The position numbers and the translations under genes are program-made. This document shows, piece after piece, positions 20,226 through 31,587 of a stretch of DNA of 64,000 nt (positions within the stretch are counted from its first letter, which is position 1; each line of letters starts with the position of its first letter). The DNA is from Macrolepiota albuminosa (Eukaryota; Basidiomycota; Agaricomycetes; Agaricales; Agaricaceae), in contig JAMWFC010000054.1 in assembly GCA_027475525.1 (NCBI GenBank), forward strand, positions 372,001 through 436,000, read 5' to 3'. A model generated the notes under the pieces. It searched no databases. It was not told where the DNA came from and saw only the letters and a list, made by a program, of their open reading frames with translations.

Positions 20226-23200
20226 TCACAGCGGATCTCTTGCAGTTTGGGGGGGAATAAAATCAGGAAGCACCCGCCTAAATTTATCAATTGCCATCGA
20301 GGCCAATTCTTGCCACATGGCCACCTTTTTGTGGGCATATGACTGGAGACCTCTTTTCTTCACTGACATACCATGCTTCGACCAAATATCTGCCTGGTTG
20401 AAGAAATACCGAACTGTCCACTCCATTTCACTCGTGACAAGCTGACATTCCTCTGTCCATCTGTTGCGTTGTGCTCTAGCACGTAGATAATGAACACGAT
20501 TAACTGAAGAGATATGTTCACGAACGGATGTAATGATAACGGAAATGTTAACAAGAGGACTCACATTCAGAAATAGTTGCAGATTCATTTTCTGCATCAG
20601 AATTAGAGTGCCATATCCAAGATACCTTGATCCTTGATGAACCAGGAATGTTGGGATCTCGTATAGCTGTGCTTGCATTCAAATCCGCTTTCTGTAGAAC
20701 TGGATACTTTCTCTGAATGCTGGGGTCCGATCCCAGTCACAGCAGAGCACTGCGGCATCGTGCATAGGCACGAGCCTTCACCAGGATTGAGGCCTGGATT
20801 CTTTGAAGAGATGCGCGAGCTCGAGTTTTCACATTCTTGCTTGGGGCGACCCGGACAACGTGAGAATATAGGAATGATTTCTCTGCAATGAATTCCCGAA
20901 GGGCTTGCAGGAGCCTTTCAATTTGAATCAAGCGCAGATTGCGCTCTATCATTGTTAATGGTGAGACATTACCCATGATCATAGATGGGAAGGAGATTTC
21001 AAAATCTTCTGGAACAACTACATCCATTGGTTCAAGGTTATCCACCAGCGGTACCAGCGGATCCGCTGGTTGTCCATCTTCCGCCATTTTATTGTCGTCA
21101 AAGGCTCCGGGAACTTCATCCGGTTCCAGGGGGGCAGTCCGCCTTCCACCAGCAATGAACCCGCTCCTGTCCTGAGAAGCAGCAAGGACATTGAGTCGAA
21201 CCCTTAATATTTCTCTTTCCGCCTCGACCTTTTGCCGATCATCATTGCTTGCATGCCAATTCAAATGGCGAACCTGGTCCTGAATTGCAATTCTGAGCTT
21301 CCAATTAGTGAAATAGTTTGGGCCATCAGCAATACACCTTACTGCTGCTCCTCAATGTCAAGGGCAAGTTGAATCCAGAAGGAATGAATATCCATCGCTG
21401 CAACATCCGTTGAGTGGTTTCCACTGTCTGCTGCCATTCGGTCTTCACTTGCACTATTGAAGGTCATTGTACGAGCTTTCAGAATATCCATTGCTTTACG
21501 GTTTCCCTCCTCTCTGAGCCTTTCTGCCTTAGCTATTCCGGCTTCCCAGCTTGTTAGTAAATCCGTTGATATTCCGACGGATCGCTCGGTGAAATATTGA
21601 ACGGCTGCATCTCTCATCTCAACAGCAGTCCTGTACTTTTGACATAGGAATGGAACCATGTCAAGCAGCTTCTTCCAGTTTGAGTCACACATGTGATCAT
21701 CAAGGATTTCTGCCCAATGTGCCAAGGTAGCCATACGGGCCATCTGTGAGACTTCATTTAGTGTAGACCAGAGACTTTCAATTATCTCCCCAGCCAAATG
21801 ACCGGCCCCGGGAATGAAGGACGGGGCAAAGTGGAAAAAACAATCCTCCTTATGCCCATGGACATGAAGAAGTCCTATTGCAAAGTCCACGAGTAGATTA
21901 TCTGGCAGGACTTCTCCGGCCTCGGCAAGCCGTTCAGAAAATTTGACACACCACTGGCATGCTATGTCATATACCAGTAGGAGACGCTGAATCCCATCCA
22001 TGTTGGTCGTCTTAACTGCCCGTGTGATGGAAAAGTCTGTGTAAACCTGGCCTTCACCACGGGTCAAGTTTGTTACACTATTAGGAGCAAAGCAGCCGTG
22101 CCGTGTACATGCCGTTGCAACAATACCAGTAATGTCGCATGACTTGTTCATCATCAGGGCCTTTTCAATAGCTTTGAATGTGTTTTCACAGGCAGCTCCC
22201 TGGACAGCCGGAGGTCCAGCGGACGGCCGACGGACAGGATTGAATTGATGAGCGGACGGCGGACAGGTAGAGTTAAAGAATGTCACTCACCGTTGGCTGT
22301 TCCTTTGCGCGCTTGAGATAGTGGGTGAGCTCATCCCTCCTGGCCATCATACCACCGCCTTCTGAATGCCATACATCATGAGCAGGATTAGAATGTCGGA
22401 CGTGATCCGCCTTGAAGTTGCCGTCCATCATTAAAGAACGATTGAACTTCCACCGGACGGGATCTTCTTCCCAGTTGGATGGAAGATTGACTCCTGGTTG
22501 GGGACAAGTTGGACAGAATATTGCAAGTTCACCACGGTCCGGCGCCATGGGATGCCTCGATTCATCATGGCCGAAGCCTGCCCACTTCAACTTCTTCAGC
22601 CACCGCCATGAACGAGAAAGTCGTCGTAGCTCGCGGTAAAGGTTATCCACCTCACCAGAAGATGCAATTGGGGAAGTTATTCTTGCAATTTTCTGCCAGT
22701 ACTGGTAGGCGGATGCTTTGCACTCTAGATTTGTCAGACGGAAGTCGTCCAGCACAGCCGTTGTAAAATATGTTTGTGTCCAATCAAATGTACTGGGGAC
22801 CAGCTGCGAGCGGATGGTATCCTCCACCAAGACATCCATCCCAGAACACTCACATGAAATGACAGTGATGTAGTGTACTCCAGTTGTGTGAACAATCCGT
22901 TGTATTGGATTCCCAAAGCAATCATATCTGTCCATACGGAACCCGTTCGTGGCTGGCCAATCTTCTGGAATATCTTCTATTGGCACATTATTCTCTGGGT
23001 CCTCTTGCTCTTCCTCTTCCATGATTTGATCAAGGCTGGCATCCCTGAAGTCTGCTCAGGAAATCTGAAGTCATGGATGGATGCGCTGCTGGATGTCCCA
23101 GATCGCTATCCGCTGATGGAAGTTCAACATCCAGTTGATATTCGAGTCGTAGAAACTCTTGCTCCTGAATGTCCTTTTTCCGCTCATGGTCCTCAAGAGC

Positions 23201-23862
23201 CCTGACCCTGACCTTCCCTTGATGACAGTTTGCATGCAATGAATTGTGTTGGATATAGAAATACCCTCCAGTATCCGACATATTCATTGGTTGGAAATAC
23301 CTACCATTCCATACTTCAGGTCGGTGAAACGGGTTGGAGTCGTGCGTGCAGCGGAAACATCCGCGACAGAATATTCTTGACCCAACGCAATCACGGCATC
23401 GCCATCGTGCGAGGTAATGGTCAGGACAAGCAAGGCAATCAGTAATGTCATCCATTGATTCACGACCAAGCAATCCATTGAGCAACTGTGGAACATGGTT
23501 GATGAAGTTGTTAAGATAATCTGCCTGTGTCTATGTATAAACTTGAATAATTCGCTCTCAATAATAGCATACATTCAAATCACCTTTACATGCCTTATGG
23601 ATACGGGCATTGTATCATCTACATCATCTACCGTTGGATTATTGTCCAAGTGTGCAAAGTTATCATCATCTGCAAATGCCGCAGATGGTGCACCAGTTAC
23701 AATGGGAGCGGGACCCAGTGGTAGCCGTTGTGTTATGAGGACTGGCAACCCTCATGTGTTCTGAGTGAGTCGTGTCCTTTCCTCAGCAAACGGGATGAGG
23801 TCCCTTTGTCTGATGACTGTTGTTTTTGGTCGCTTGCGTTTCTTTAGAGAGTTCAGGTTCAT
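20226..23862 (-). CDS. KDZ-superfamily transposase
   Basis: Starts at ATG 23862 (MNLNSLKKRKRPKTTV, a basic nuclear-targeting-like start). Several introns are visible, for example 22200-22290 with a GTGAGT donor. A cysteine cluster at about 23340-23440 (CLACPDHYLARWRCRDC, FCRGCFRCTH) and NPFHRPEVWNG match the CxC zinc region of KDZ transposases. The catalytic core follows: DGNFKADH near 22413, VYDIACQW near 21965 and HGHKEDCFFHFAP with GEIIESLWSTLNE near 21790, giving the acidic triad. The tail is coiled-coil-like (HYLRARAQRNRWTEE, then KKRGLQSYAHKK) and ends at 20226. One frame change near 23030 and another near 21300 are not fully explained by introns, so activity is uncertain. The family call is firm. 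It would cut and join the element ends. Confidence 0.85.
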
Positions 23863-24158
23863 GATCAAAATATCTATGGCCAGGACCTAGCCATTGTACG
23901 GGATATCTAATGAGACCGCTCATTGATATCGGCAATATGCCCCAATTTGGATGGGCCAGATACCAGCGGACAGCGGACCCTATCCGTCGAAGACAAACGG
24001 AATCCATTTGTCATCAACGGACACTGAACGGAAAATCTATATTTTATCATGTGATCCTTCGGTTGAGAACTGTGTGGTTGCAGAAAATTATATTGTCTAC
24101 AAACATGTCTGCCCTCCTGCAACCGCCTGAACCAATATTTTCACCAAAGAAAAGATGA
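23863..24158. promoter_or_regulatory. Shared divergent promoter region
   Basis: The 296 bp between the start codons of the transposase (minus) and its companion gene (plus). It contains a cluster of AGCGGA, ATCCGT and ACGGA words at about 23960-24035, the same words that recur in the arms. It probably drives both genes; this is inferred from layout only. Confidence 0.45.
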
Positions 24159-26850
24159 GTGGAACCGATATTTACAGCGGAAGAAAGATCTATCTTTGAA
24201 CCATACAAAGAACTCTACCGCTCCTCAACTACTCCTCAAGCTCGGACTGCTATCTTGAAGGATAAAATCCTAACGGATATTTTCAACTACTGGGCCACTA
24301 AGGGGACAGAGCCAAAGACAGGGGAAGAGTGGGCAGAGAGAATCAAAGTAGGTACAGCAACTCATTGCAAAGAACTAGACATCATTTGCTTGAATAGAAG
24401 GTTGTCCAGTATATCAAGAATTGCTGGCGCCCTTATTACCAGCATAAAGATCCAAAGGTGCTCCTGAAAACTTCACTGCGAGATGTTGTCCGGCAGACAA
24501 TGGCAAAGGAGATAAACAAGGAGATCCAGAACTTGTTGAGGGGTAAGGATCACAACGCCTCGGGATTGGATGCATTTGCACAATATAATGTGGCTGTCAA
24601 AAATGTTATGCATCAACTCACACCGCAGGAGGAAAGTCGTTTACGGAAGATGGCGGCAGAATGGAGCGAAAAAGGAAATCCGCCAGAAATTCAGCGCAAG
24701 TTGGTACTGCTTCCGTCCCCCATCCGTCCTCTATTCGTTGTACATCCGTCCGCTTGATTCCGCTTTCTAATCGTTGTCTCTCCAGGAAGGCCCGAAAGCA
24801 CGGTTTGAAGCGTGTGGACGATGCAGATGTGCTTTGAATAGAAGGTTGTCCAGTATATCAAGAATTGCTGGCGCCCTTATTACCAGCATAAAGATCCAAA
24901 GGTGCTCCTGAAAACTTCACTGCGAGATGTTGTCCGGCAGACAATGGCAAAGGAGATAAACAAGGAGATCCAGAACTTGTTGAGGGGTAAGGATCACAAC
25001 GCCTCGGGATTGGATGCATTTGCACAATATAATGTGGCTGTCAAAAATGTTATGCATCAACTCACACCGCAGGAGGAAAGTCGTTTACGGAAGATGGCGG
25101 CAGAATGGAGCGAAAAAGGAAATCCGCCAGAAATTCAGCGCAAGTTGGTACTGCTTCCGTCCCCCATCCGTCCTCTATTCGTTGTACATCCGTCCACTTG
25201 ATTCCGCTTTCTAATCGTTGTCTCTCCAGGAAGGCCCAAAAGCACGGTTTGAAGCGTGTGGACGATGCAGATGTGCTTCGATTTAGAGAGATGGGCATGT
25301 TGAGTTGGACTGTTGTTGGTTGGTATGCAGATGAAGGCATGACTATTAGAATGTATGTGGTGCCATCATTCTTTAAACAATTTTGACACCAATTATAGTC
25401 ATGACAATATGTCATACTTGACCCATGCTAACCGACCTACCTTTCAAGACTCCTTTCCTGACCTTGTTAGTGACCTCAACAAGAAGATGATGGATTACAT
25501 GTCTGCTCTTCTTGGTAGAGACATGCCGTCCAACATGCAATCACCCCATGATTTGACTCCTCCTATCCTTACACGCCATGACCTCATCCTTGATCTGGAT
25601 AGGGATGGATTCCCAATATTACCAGCAGATCCAGGACCAAATATATTTCAAACTCGGGCAGAATTGGAAATGCTTGTCCGGGACTATCTAAATACTCATT
25701 ACAGTGAATCCTAGTTTTCTCCACCTTTGCTCATCATCTGATCACCCCATCAGAAATTGCGTCTGGTTACCGTTATGAATCTGCTCCTTACAAGGCAGTG
25801 AGGACCAATGATCAGCAATTCATACATTCAAGGTATCTTCCAGAAGGTCTGATATTCCAAGATCCTCATAATCTTGGTCGGCCTGAGCTATTGCGTCTGC
25901 TAAACTTCTGGAGAGACCGTCAAGGACAGTATGGATCCAGTGACACCTTCCGCTGGACGGTTTATCTCAACCGTCACAAGCAGCCAGTAGCTGCCGAGTA
26001 CGGCACCCGAGCTGATCGTGAAAAAAATGTGGCAGCAGCAGCAGCACGTAAGGCTACATGCAAAAATGGAGGGAAAAATCGGAAACAGAGGCCAACACCA
26101 TCAGCGGTAGTCGATGGCAACAGTAGGACCATTGCTAATGATGGAGCCGCTGATGGCGGATCCGCTTTAGTCACCGGATCTGCGGTAGTCGATGGCAACA
26201 GTAGGACCATTGCTAATGATGGAGCCGCTGATGGCGGATCCGCTTTAGTCACCGGATCTGCAGCCAACTTGGAGTGGCAACGGGGGCCTACACTTCCCCT
26301 GTCACCTAGCGTACCACACACACCACTGCCTGACTTACAGGAGGAACCTCCTGTCTTGTGCTCACCGCACACTCCCCAGCCTCAGCGCCACAACAGATCC
26401 ACGGTTCACAACGAATCCTGACCAAATATATCAGCTTCCGCTCACGACGAGTCCGCTCTTGACGAATCCGTTCATGACGGATGTGTTGATGATACAGCAG
26501 TGGTAGATGCCACTACCATCCACCTCTTACAACAAAGAGGATGGAGCCATCCAGACCCTCCAATTAATGGCCCTAGTGATGGTTCCCCTAGATATAGAGT
26601 GTCAAGAAGGGTGCTCGACATTCTTCAAGATGAGGACAATGACCAATTTGAAGGTGAGGGAAGGCCGGCATTACAAAACCAAAAGAAGCGCAAGGCATTG
26701 CCTAACCAATTGTCAACAAATTCCAAGCGACCCCGCAAGTCTCAAGCACAAATGTTACAGGAGGATGCAGCTCGATACATTGATATGTCTACACCAGCAA
26801 AAAGGAGTAGCAGCCGCACTAAGGTCATTCGACCAGTCCGCCGTCATTGA
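24159..26850 (+). CDS. KDZ-element companion gene, unknown function
   Basis: Starts at ATG 24159 (MEPIFTAEERSIFEPYKEL). Exon 1 ends at 24347. Exon 2 (24398-24699) gives VVQYIKNCWRPYYQHKDPKV and EINKEIQNLLRGKDHN. Later exons at about 25230-25350 (KHGLKRVDDADV, GMLSWTVVGWYADEG), 25399 onwards (SYLTHANRPTFQDSFPD) and 25754 onwards (SRYLPEGLIFQDP, FRWTVYLNRHKQ) complete it, ending in a basic tail with KKRKALPNQ. This domain order matches a protein family often found beside transposons in mushroom genomes; its activity is not known. Exons 2 and 3 are duplicated by a 444-bp tandem repeat, and TGA at 26419 replaces a likely CGA. Divergent from the transposase. Confidence 0.65.
24389..25276 (+). repeat. 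444-bp tandem duplication inside the companion gene
   Basis: 24389-24832 is repeated at 24833-25276 with only a few differences (for example GTCCGCTTG against GTCCACTTG). The junction shares GCTTTGAATAG with GCTTGAATAG, a microhomology. The length is a multiple of three and covers one exon plus parts of introns. Confidence 0.9.
26104..26259 (+). repeat. Coding tandem duplication, 78 bp
   Basis: Two identical 78-bp units encoding 26 residues each (AVVDGNSRTIANDG and so on), in frame. The unit is full of GCGGATCCGC-type words. Confidence 0.9.
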
Positions 26851-26954
26851 TGTGGGGAAGGGGGGAATGTTATATTACATTTTGTAAACTATAGGGTTAC
26901 AAAAATGTACGAATGTGTGTCATAATGAAAAAAAAAATATGTGATTGTCCATCT

Positions 26955-28760
26955 TCACTTCTCTTCTGTTGCCTTCCATCTCTCAGTAAGCCGACTGGAT
27001 GATCGGGTCCGTTGCATCGGCGGCCGACTACTTCGGGAGTTGCTGCGAGCCCGTCCCCTTGGGCCAGGGAGAGGGTCCTCGGCAGGGACTGGGATGGAAG
27101 ATGGTTGAGGGGGTGACAGAGATGTTTATGCGGGAGTCGTTCCTGAGGATGTTTGTTGAAGCGGGGACGGAGCGACGGTGAGAGCGGATAAGTCAGCGGC
27201 GTGATGGGATTGGTCAGTGGCGAGGGCAGAGGTGTCACCAGTGGGAACGGATATGTCAGCAGTGGCAGGGGATTGGTCAGCGATGGGGTCAGGAGTGGTT
27301 TCTTCCTCTTCAACGATGGGTCCAAGTCCACTGTGCCCTGTTGGATGCACTGCCACATCATCCTAAGCTGACGGACTGGAGGGACAGGTAGAGATGTGAA
27401 GTTGATTCTGCAAAGTGTCAACCACACCCCAAATATTGCGGATCTGCTCTTCCGTCTGACAGATACGTCCGGCGTGGTCTTCAAGTGTCTCACCCGCAAG
27501 AGAAACATTCGTTTGCAGGGTTTCTATGCGGCCACCGAGCGTGTCGACCTGAGTCTGGTAGCAACGGAAGAAGTCCTCAATACGCGGTAACCAGCTCACC
27601 TCAGCCGTGACAAACCCGTCCCGCACCTGCTCCCCAACATATGGAAGAAGTCCTCAATACGCGGTAACCAGCTCACCTCAGCCGTGACAAACCCGTCCCG
27701 CACCTGCTCCCCAACATTCTGCAATGCTTCCTGGAACCCATTCTCCATCCTGTCCAAACGGCTCTCCACCCCTGCCATTACACCAGCCACAATGTCCTCA
27801 CTGTGGCTAGACTCCATTGCCCGCTCCTTGCCCTTTCCCTTGACCGGAAGAGGGTCCGCTGGGTGGTTGGAGGTCGACGGTTGGGATGGACGGACAGACG
27901 GTTTTGATGGTCCCGCGATTGGACTGGTTGGTTCATCTGCTAACTATTGGTTAGCTATTTGAGCAGGAAAAGAGTTTCATACCGTCATCACTCTCAATAA
28001 TCGTCACTGACTTCTTTCTCAGTGGTTTTTTCCCCTTTCCCTTGTTGCTGGGCTTGACGGTTTTCTTGACAATCGTCAGGCTGCATGTTCGTTTGCGAAT
28101 GAGCCGGCAGGGATTGCATGCGGTGCCGCCCTTTGTCCTGACACACTGTAGCCGCTTACTTGCGCAATATTGGCAAGGGGGGTTGATGTGCTGACCCTCG
28201 CGACGAGGTGCTGTCCTCAGATACCTGCCCAACAGCATCCCTCCAGTAATTTCCCCCTTCGGTATTCTGCCCTCTTGTTCTTCCTCTTCCTCTTCCTCTT
28301 CATCCTCGTCCTCATCCTTGTCCTCCTGCTCCTTCTGTCAACGATAGGTACCAGGAGGAGGTTGACCAATATAGGTCACCTGTTTTTGCTTCTTGGGATT
28401 TGGCGACGGACCAGACAAATCTCCTGCCGCTGGAGGACTCGGTCGTTTTCTCTTCTTCGGAATTGGTGACGGACCAGACAAATCTCCTGCTGCTGGCCTA
28501 TGACCTATCCGGTCTTCTCGTGCCGGTGCCGTCGACGGACCGGCCTCGGTCAACGGATCAGGTCGTTCTTCGCCCCCACTTGGTTCCTCCCCCCTTCCGC
28601 TCCTCTGGGTCCATTTCTTCGCAGCGTCCTTCAACTGCCTGGTCATATCCTCGTCAGAAAGCTTGCTCTGGAGTAGCGGGATAACTTCGTTGATGAAACT
28701 TCTCCTGGCATCAAGGAGGAGTTTCTTGTCATCCTTGACGTCCCTAACCTTGAACCACAT
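26955..28760 (-). CDS. Zinc-cluster and coiled-coil protein of the KDZ element
   Basis: Starts at ATG 28760 (MWFKVRDVKDDKKLLLDARR). Two repeats of PAAGDLSGPSP with KKRKR or KKQKQ basic tails follow, then an acidic run of Glu and Asp. Next comes a cysteine motif, CQYCASKRLQC and CNPCRLIRKRTC, with the spacing C-2-C-6-C-8-C-2-C-7-C of a fungal Zn2Cys6 cluster. An intron near 27935-27983 leads to PTSPIAGPSKP, then a coiled coil (GVESRLDRMENGFQEAL, GGRIETLQTNV) and a Ser/Arg-rich end. Stops at CGA-like TGA (28336) and CAG-like TAG (27361) and a 77-bp duplication (27564-27717) break it. A nuclear DNA-binding role is likely from the cluster. Confidence 0.65.
27564..27717. repeat. 77-bp direct duplication (a)
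   Basis: 27564-27640 is repeated at 27641-27717 with one mismatch. It lies in the coiled-coil part of the zinc-cluster gene; removing one copy restores the frame. Probably an assembly overlap. Confidence 0.9.
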
Positions 28761-29123
28761 GTCAATCTACAGGACGACTATTAGTGCATGTCTATTAGGC
28801 AGGAGTGCTTGTATCTTACCAGGTCCTTCTGCTGTGCTTTGAGTTGTCGCAGGTCTCCTCTGAGAGCAAGGTATAATACTCAAACATCCACGTCAACGAC
28901 CCGTTGGTGGAGTTCTTTGTTAGACATGGCGGATGGAGGATTAAAGAAACGGACGAGAACTTTACACGAAGCAAGTTCTGAAAATAGATATCATGTGACC
29001 CTGTTTAAATTACAAAAGAAGTTTGATTTATTGCTTGACAAAACCTTACTTTGTTTATCTTACAGTTTAGTAAATAACAATTAGCTAAGCAGGTCAAAAA
29101 TTGCAGAGGTCCTAATGTTTATT

Positions 29124-29202
29124 GCACTAAGCAGGAGTCGAACCCACCTACTGCAACACACAATAAACACCAATAGATAATATTCCACTAGACCATCAAT
29201 GC
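29124..29202 (-). ncRNA. tRNA-like sequence, array copy 1
   Basis: Minus strand, 79 nt. GCATTGA at the 5' end pairs with TTAGTGC at the 3' end over all 7 positions. A box TGGTCTAGTGG and B box GGTTCGACTCC are both close to consensus. The middle is a few bases longer than in a normal tRNA. Confidence 0.6.
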
Positions 29203-29338
29203 TTACTGTATACTGCTATAGTCTAAATAGATATCATGTCACTCTGTTTAAATTAGGACCTTACTTTGTTTATTATACTGTGTAGTAAATAACAATTAGC
29301 TAAGCAGGTCAAAAATTGCAAACGTTTTAATGTTCATT

Positions 29339-29417
29339 GCACCAAGCAGGAGTCGAACCCACCTACTGCAACACACAATGAAGACCAATGGATAATATTC
29401 CACTAGATTATCGATGC
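29339..29417 (-). ncRNA. tRNA-like sequence, array copy 2
   Basis: As copy 1, but the acceptor-like stem is GCATCGA with TTGGTGC: position 5 changes from T-A to C-G on both sides, a compensatory pair. B box GGTTCGACTCC. Confidence 0.6.
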
Positions 29418-29536
29418 TTACTGTACACTGCTATAGTCTAAATAGATATCATGTCACTATGTTTAAATTAGGACCTTACTTTGTTTATCATACTGTGTAG
29501 TAAATAACAATTAGCTAAAAACAGTGAGACGAAAAT

Positions 29537-29614
29537 GCACTAGTAGGAATCGAACCCGTCTACTGCAAGACATAATAAAGACCAATGGATAATATTCCAC
29601 TAGACCACCGATGC
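29537..29614 (-). ncRNA. tRNA-like sequence, array copy 3
   Basis: Stem GCATCGG with CTAGTGC; position 7 changes to G-C on both sides while position 5 is mismatched. A box TGGTCTAGTGG, B box GGTTCGATTCC. Confidence 0.55.
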
Positions 29615-29695
29615 TTACTTTACATTGCTATGATGTAAATAAACATCAGTCTATTCTTCTGTGTGTGGTCAAAAATATTTGAGTTCGATCTCAAT

Positions 29696-29774
29696 GCACT
29701 AGGGGGAGTCGAACCCACCTAATGCAAGATACAAGGAATACCAATGAGAAATATTCCACTACACCACAGACGCT
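29696..29774 (-). ncRNA. tRNA-like sequence, array copy 4
   Basis: Stem GCGTCTG with CTAGTGC, two mismatches. A box TGGTGTAGTGG, B box GGTTCGACTCC. The sequence between the array copies (for example 29210-29335) is itself repeated and AT-rich. No protein gene is seen from 28761 to 30536. Confidence 0.5.
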
Positions 29775-29990
29775 TCATGTATAATGCTATGGTGTAAATC
29801 AATATCAGTCCAATATTCCGCTACAAACCATGGTTTTCCTCTTTCCTGTATACTTCTATGGTGTAAATAAATATCAGTCTAATATTGTCAATTCAATACA
29901 GATGCACCAGTTGCAGTAAAATCTCTATCTGTTCAAATTCTGTATGGGTCCATTTGTGCACTACATGAACACCGTCCTGACTTGTAGCAA

Positions 29991-30072
29991 GCGTCTGTGG
30001 TACAATGGAATATTCATCAATTGATATTTCATATTGTGCACAAGAAGTGGGTTTGACTCCCACTAGTTCACA
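29991..30072 (+). ncRNA. tRNA-like sequence, opposite strand
   Basis: A box TGGTACAATGG at 29998-30008 and B-box-like GGTTTGACTCC at 30050-30060. It is the inverted relative of 16951-17032 on the other side of the element, extending the inverted symmetry beyond the main arms. Confidence 0.5.
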
Positions 30073-30247
30073 TTATATAATAGCAGCAGGCCGCTGACGT
30101 CCGCTAGCGTCATGAATTTGATCCGTTGAAAACTCCAGAGATTTCTGCAGCGGCATAAGATGGACGAGTTGACGCATGTGGTCATTCCAGTGCTCATGAC
30201 CAGTTGATAATACACTGTGGCAGGCTACCTTTGTGCTGGTCTTTGTA

Positions 30248-30401
30248 AAAAAGGTAGTCAGCCCTAGTGTATCGTCACTTGTCATGTGAACTGGAATGAT
30301 TTCATGTGTCAACTCCTCCATCCTAAAAAGGTAGTCAGCCCTAGTGTATCGTCACTTGTCATGTGAACTGGAATGATTTCATGTGTCAACTCCTCCATCC
30401 T
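30248..30401. repeat. 77-bp direct duplication (b)
   Basis: 30248-30324 is repeated exactly at 30325-30401 (begins AAAAAGGTAGTCAGCCC). Non-coding. Confidence 0.95.
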
Positions 30402-30581
30402 ATCTCGTTTCAGTAATTCCTAGAGTTTTGGTCAGATCCACTACCACAGGCGCATACTCCAGGTCAGTACGATGTATATGTAGAGCAAAAATGCACCCAT
30501 ATAAAAACACAGCATTAGTCCCTGTTAAGGTGAAGTAGGAGTAGAACCCACCACTGTACACAATATTGAATATCAATAAAT

Positions 30582-30735
30582 GAATATTCCACTGAACCAC
30601 TGGGACTGGTTGCACCGCTGATGTCAGCTGGCTCACATGCCGACGTCAGCTACCGTCCGAATATTCCACTGAACCACTGGGACTGGTTGCACCGCTGATG
30701 TCAGCTGGCTCACATGCCGACGTCAGCTACCGTCC
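30582..30735. repeat. 77-bp direct duplication (c)
   Basis: 30582-30658 is repeated exactly at 30659-30735 (begins GAATATTCCACTGAACC). Confidence 0.95.
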
Positions 30736-30784
30736 GCTGGCATGCCAGCGGACAGCGGACACTCATGCACCCTCTTCCGCCCTT

Positions 30785-30938
30785 CCCCCTCTTTCTCCCC
30801 AGTGCCATCCTCTCCACTCCCCACACTACCTCACACGCCACCCCCATCCACCACATGCACCCCCCCTCTTTCTCCCCAGTGCCATTCTCTCCACTCCCCA
30901 CACTACCTCACACGCCACCCCCATCCACCACATGCACC
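30785..30938. repeat. 77-bp direct duplication (d)
   Basis: 30785-30861 is repeated at 30862-30938 with one visible mismatch (GCCATCC against GCCATTC). Pyrimidine-rich. Confidence 0.85.
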
Positions 30939-31020
30939 CCGCTTCTCTCCTCCCCCCTGACCTGACGTCCGACGTCTGCTATGTCCGCTGGGGTACCAGC
31001 GGACACCCACGCTCCTCCCC

Positions 31021-31174
31021 TTCCCCCTTCCCCCTCTTTCTCCCCACCCCCATCCCTCTTCTGCCACCCCCCACGCTCTCCGAGACGCCACCCCATGTTC
31101 CCCCTTCCCCCTCTTTCTCCCCACCCCCATCCCTCTTCTGCCACCCCCCACGCTCTCCGAGACGCCACCCCATG
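31021..31174. repeat. 77-bp direct duplication (e)
   Basis: 31021-31097 is repeated at 31098-31174 (begins TTCCCCCTTCCCCCTC). The left arm has a single copy at the matching place. Confidence 0.9.
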
Positions 31175-31509
31175 TGGCGGACACCCACGCACCCCGTTTC
31201 CTTCTCTTCCGCCCTGATGCCGAACGATGCCGGGGGTTGCCAATGGATTTCCATGGATTCCGACAGATACCAGCGGATATCCGGCGGATGCCGACGGATG
31301 CCAGCGGGTCACGACAGCTGCCGACGAACTCCGACAGATGCCAGCTGATGGCTGCTGATGCCAACACCCCTTTCAGGCCACGAAAACTCTTTTGGGAGGT
31401 ATGCCACCCCCCTTCCACCTCAAAAAATCCATACGGGAACCTGCAGAAACGTAGGTGGGCATCCGTTCATTGTGTTATCCGACCTTTGAATCTATCCGTT
31501 AGTAACGGA

Positions 31510-31587
31510 CCTGTGGTGCAACGGTTAAATGTGCGTTCCGTTGCTGGAGGCTTTCTCAAGGCCAGGGGTTCAATTCCCCCCCACAGG
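31510..31587 (+). ncRNA. tRNA-like sequence in the right arm
   Basis: Plus-strand counterpart of 15785-15862: CCTGTGG pairs with CCACAGG, A box TGGTGCAACGG, B box GGTTCAATTCC, T arm closed by GGGG and CCCC. Confidence 0.6.

Noticed and set aside
26104..26259. The 78-bp duplication as one more assembly overlap
   Set aside because: The period is 78, not 77, it keeps the reading frame, and it lies in a low-complexity coding region where natural repeats are common.
17750..28760. A TET/JBP oxygenase gene next to the KDZ transposase
   Set aside because: Such genes are known partners of KDZ elements in mushrooms, so I looked for the oxygenase motifs, but none of the four genes shows them.
29124..29774. 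Regularly spaced repeats resembling a CRISPR array
   Set aside because: The units are about 79 nt with tRNA-like boxes, the spacing is uneven, the spacers are themselves repeated, and the organism is a fungus.
29124..31587. Functional tRNA genes
   Set aside because: A and B boxes and end stems are good, but the D and anticodon arms do not fold canonically and the middle is too long. No anticodon can be read with confidence.
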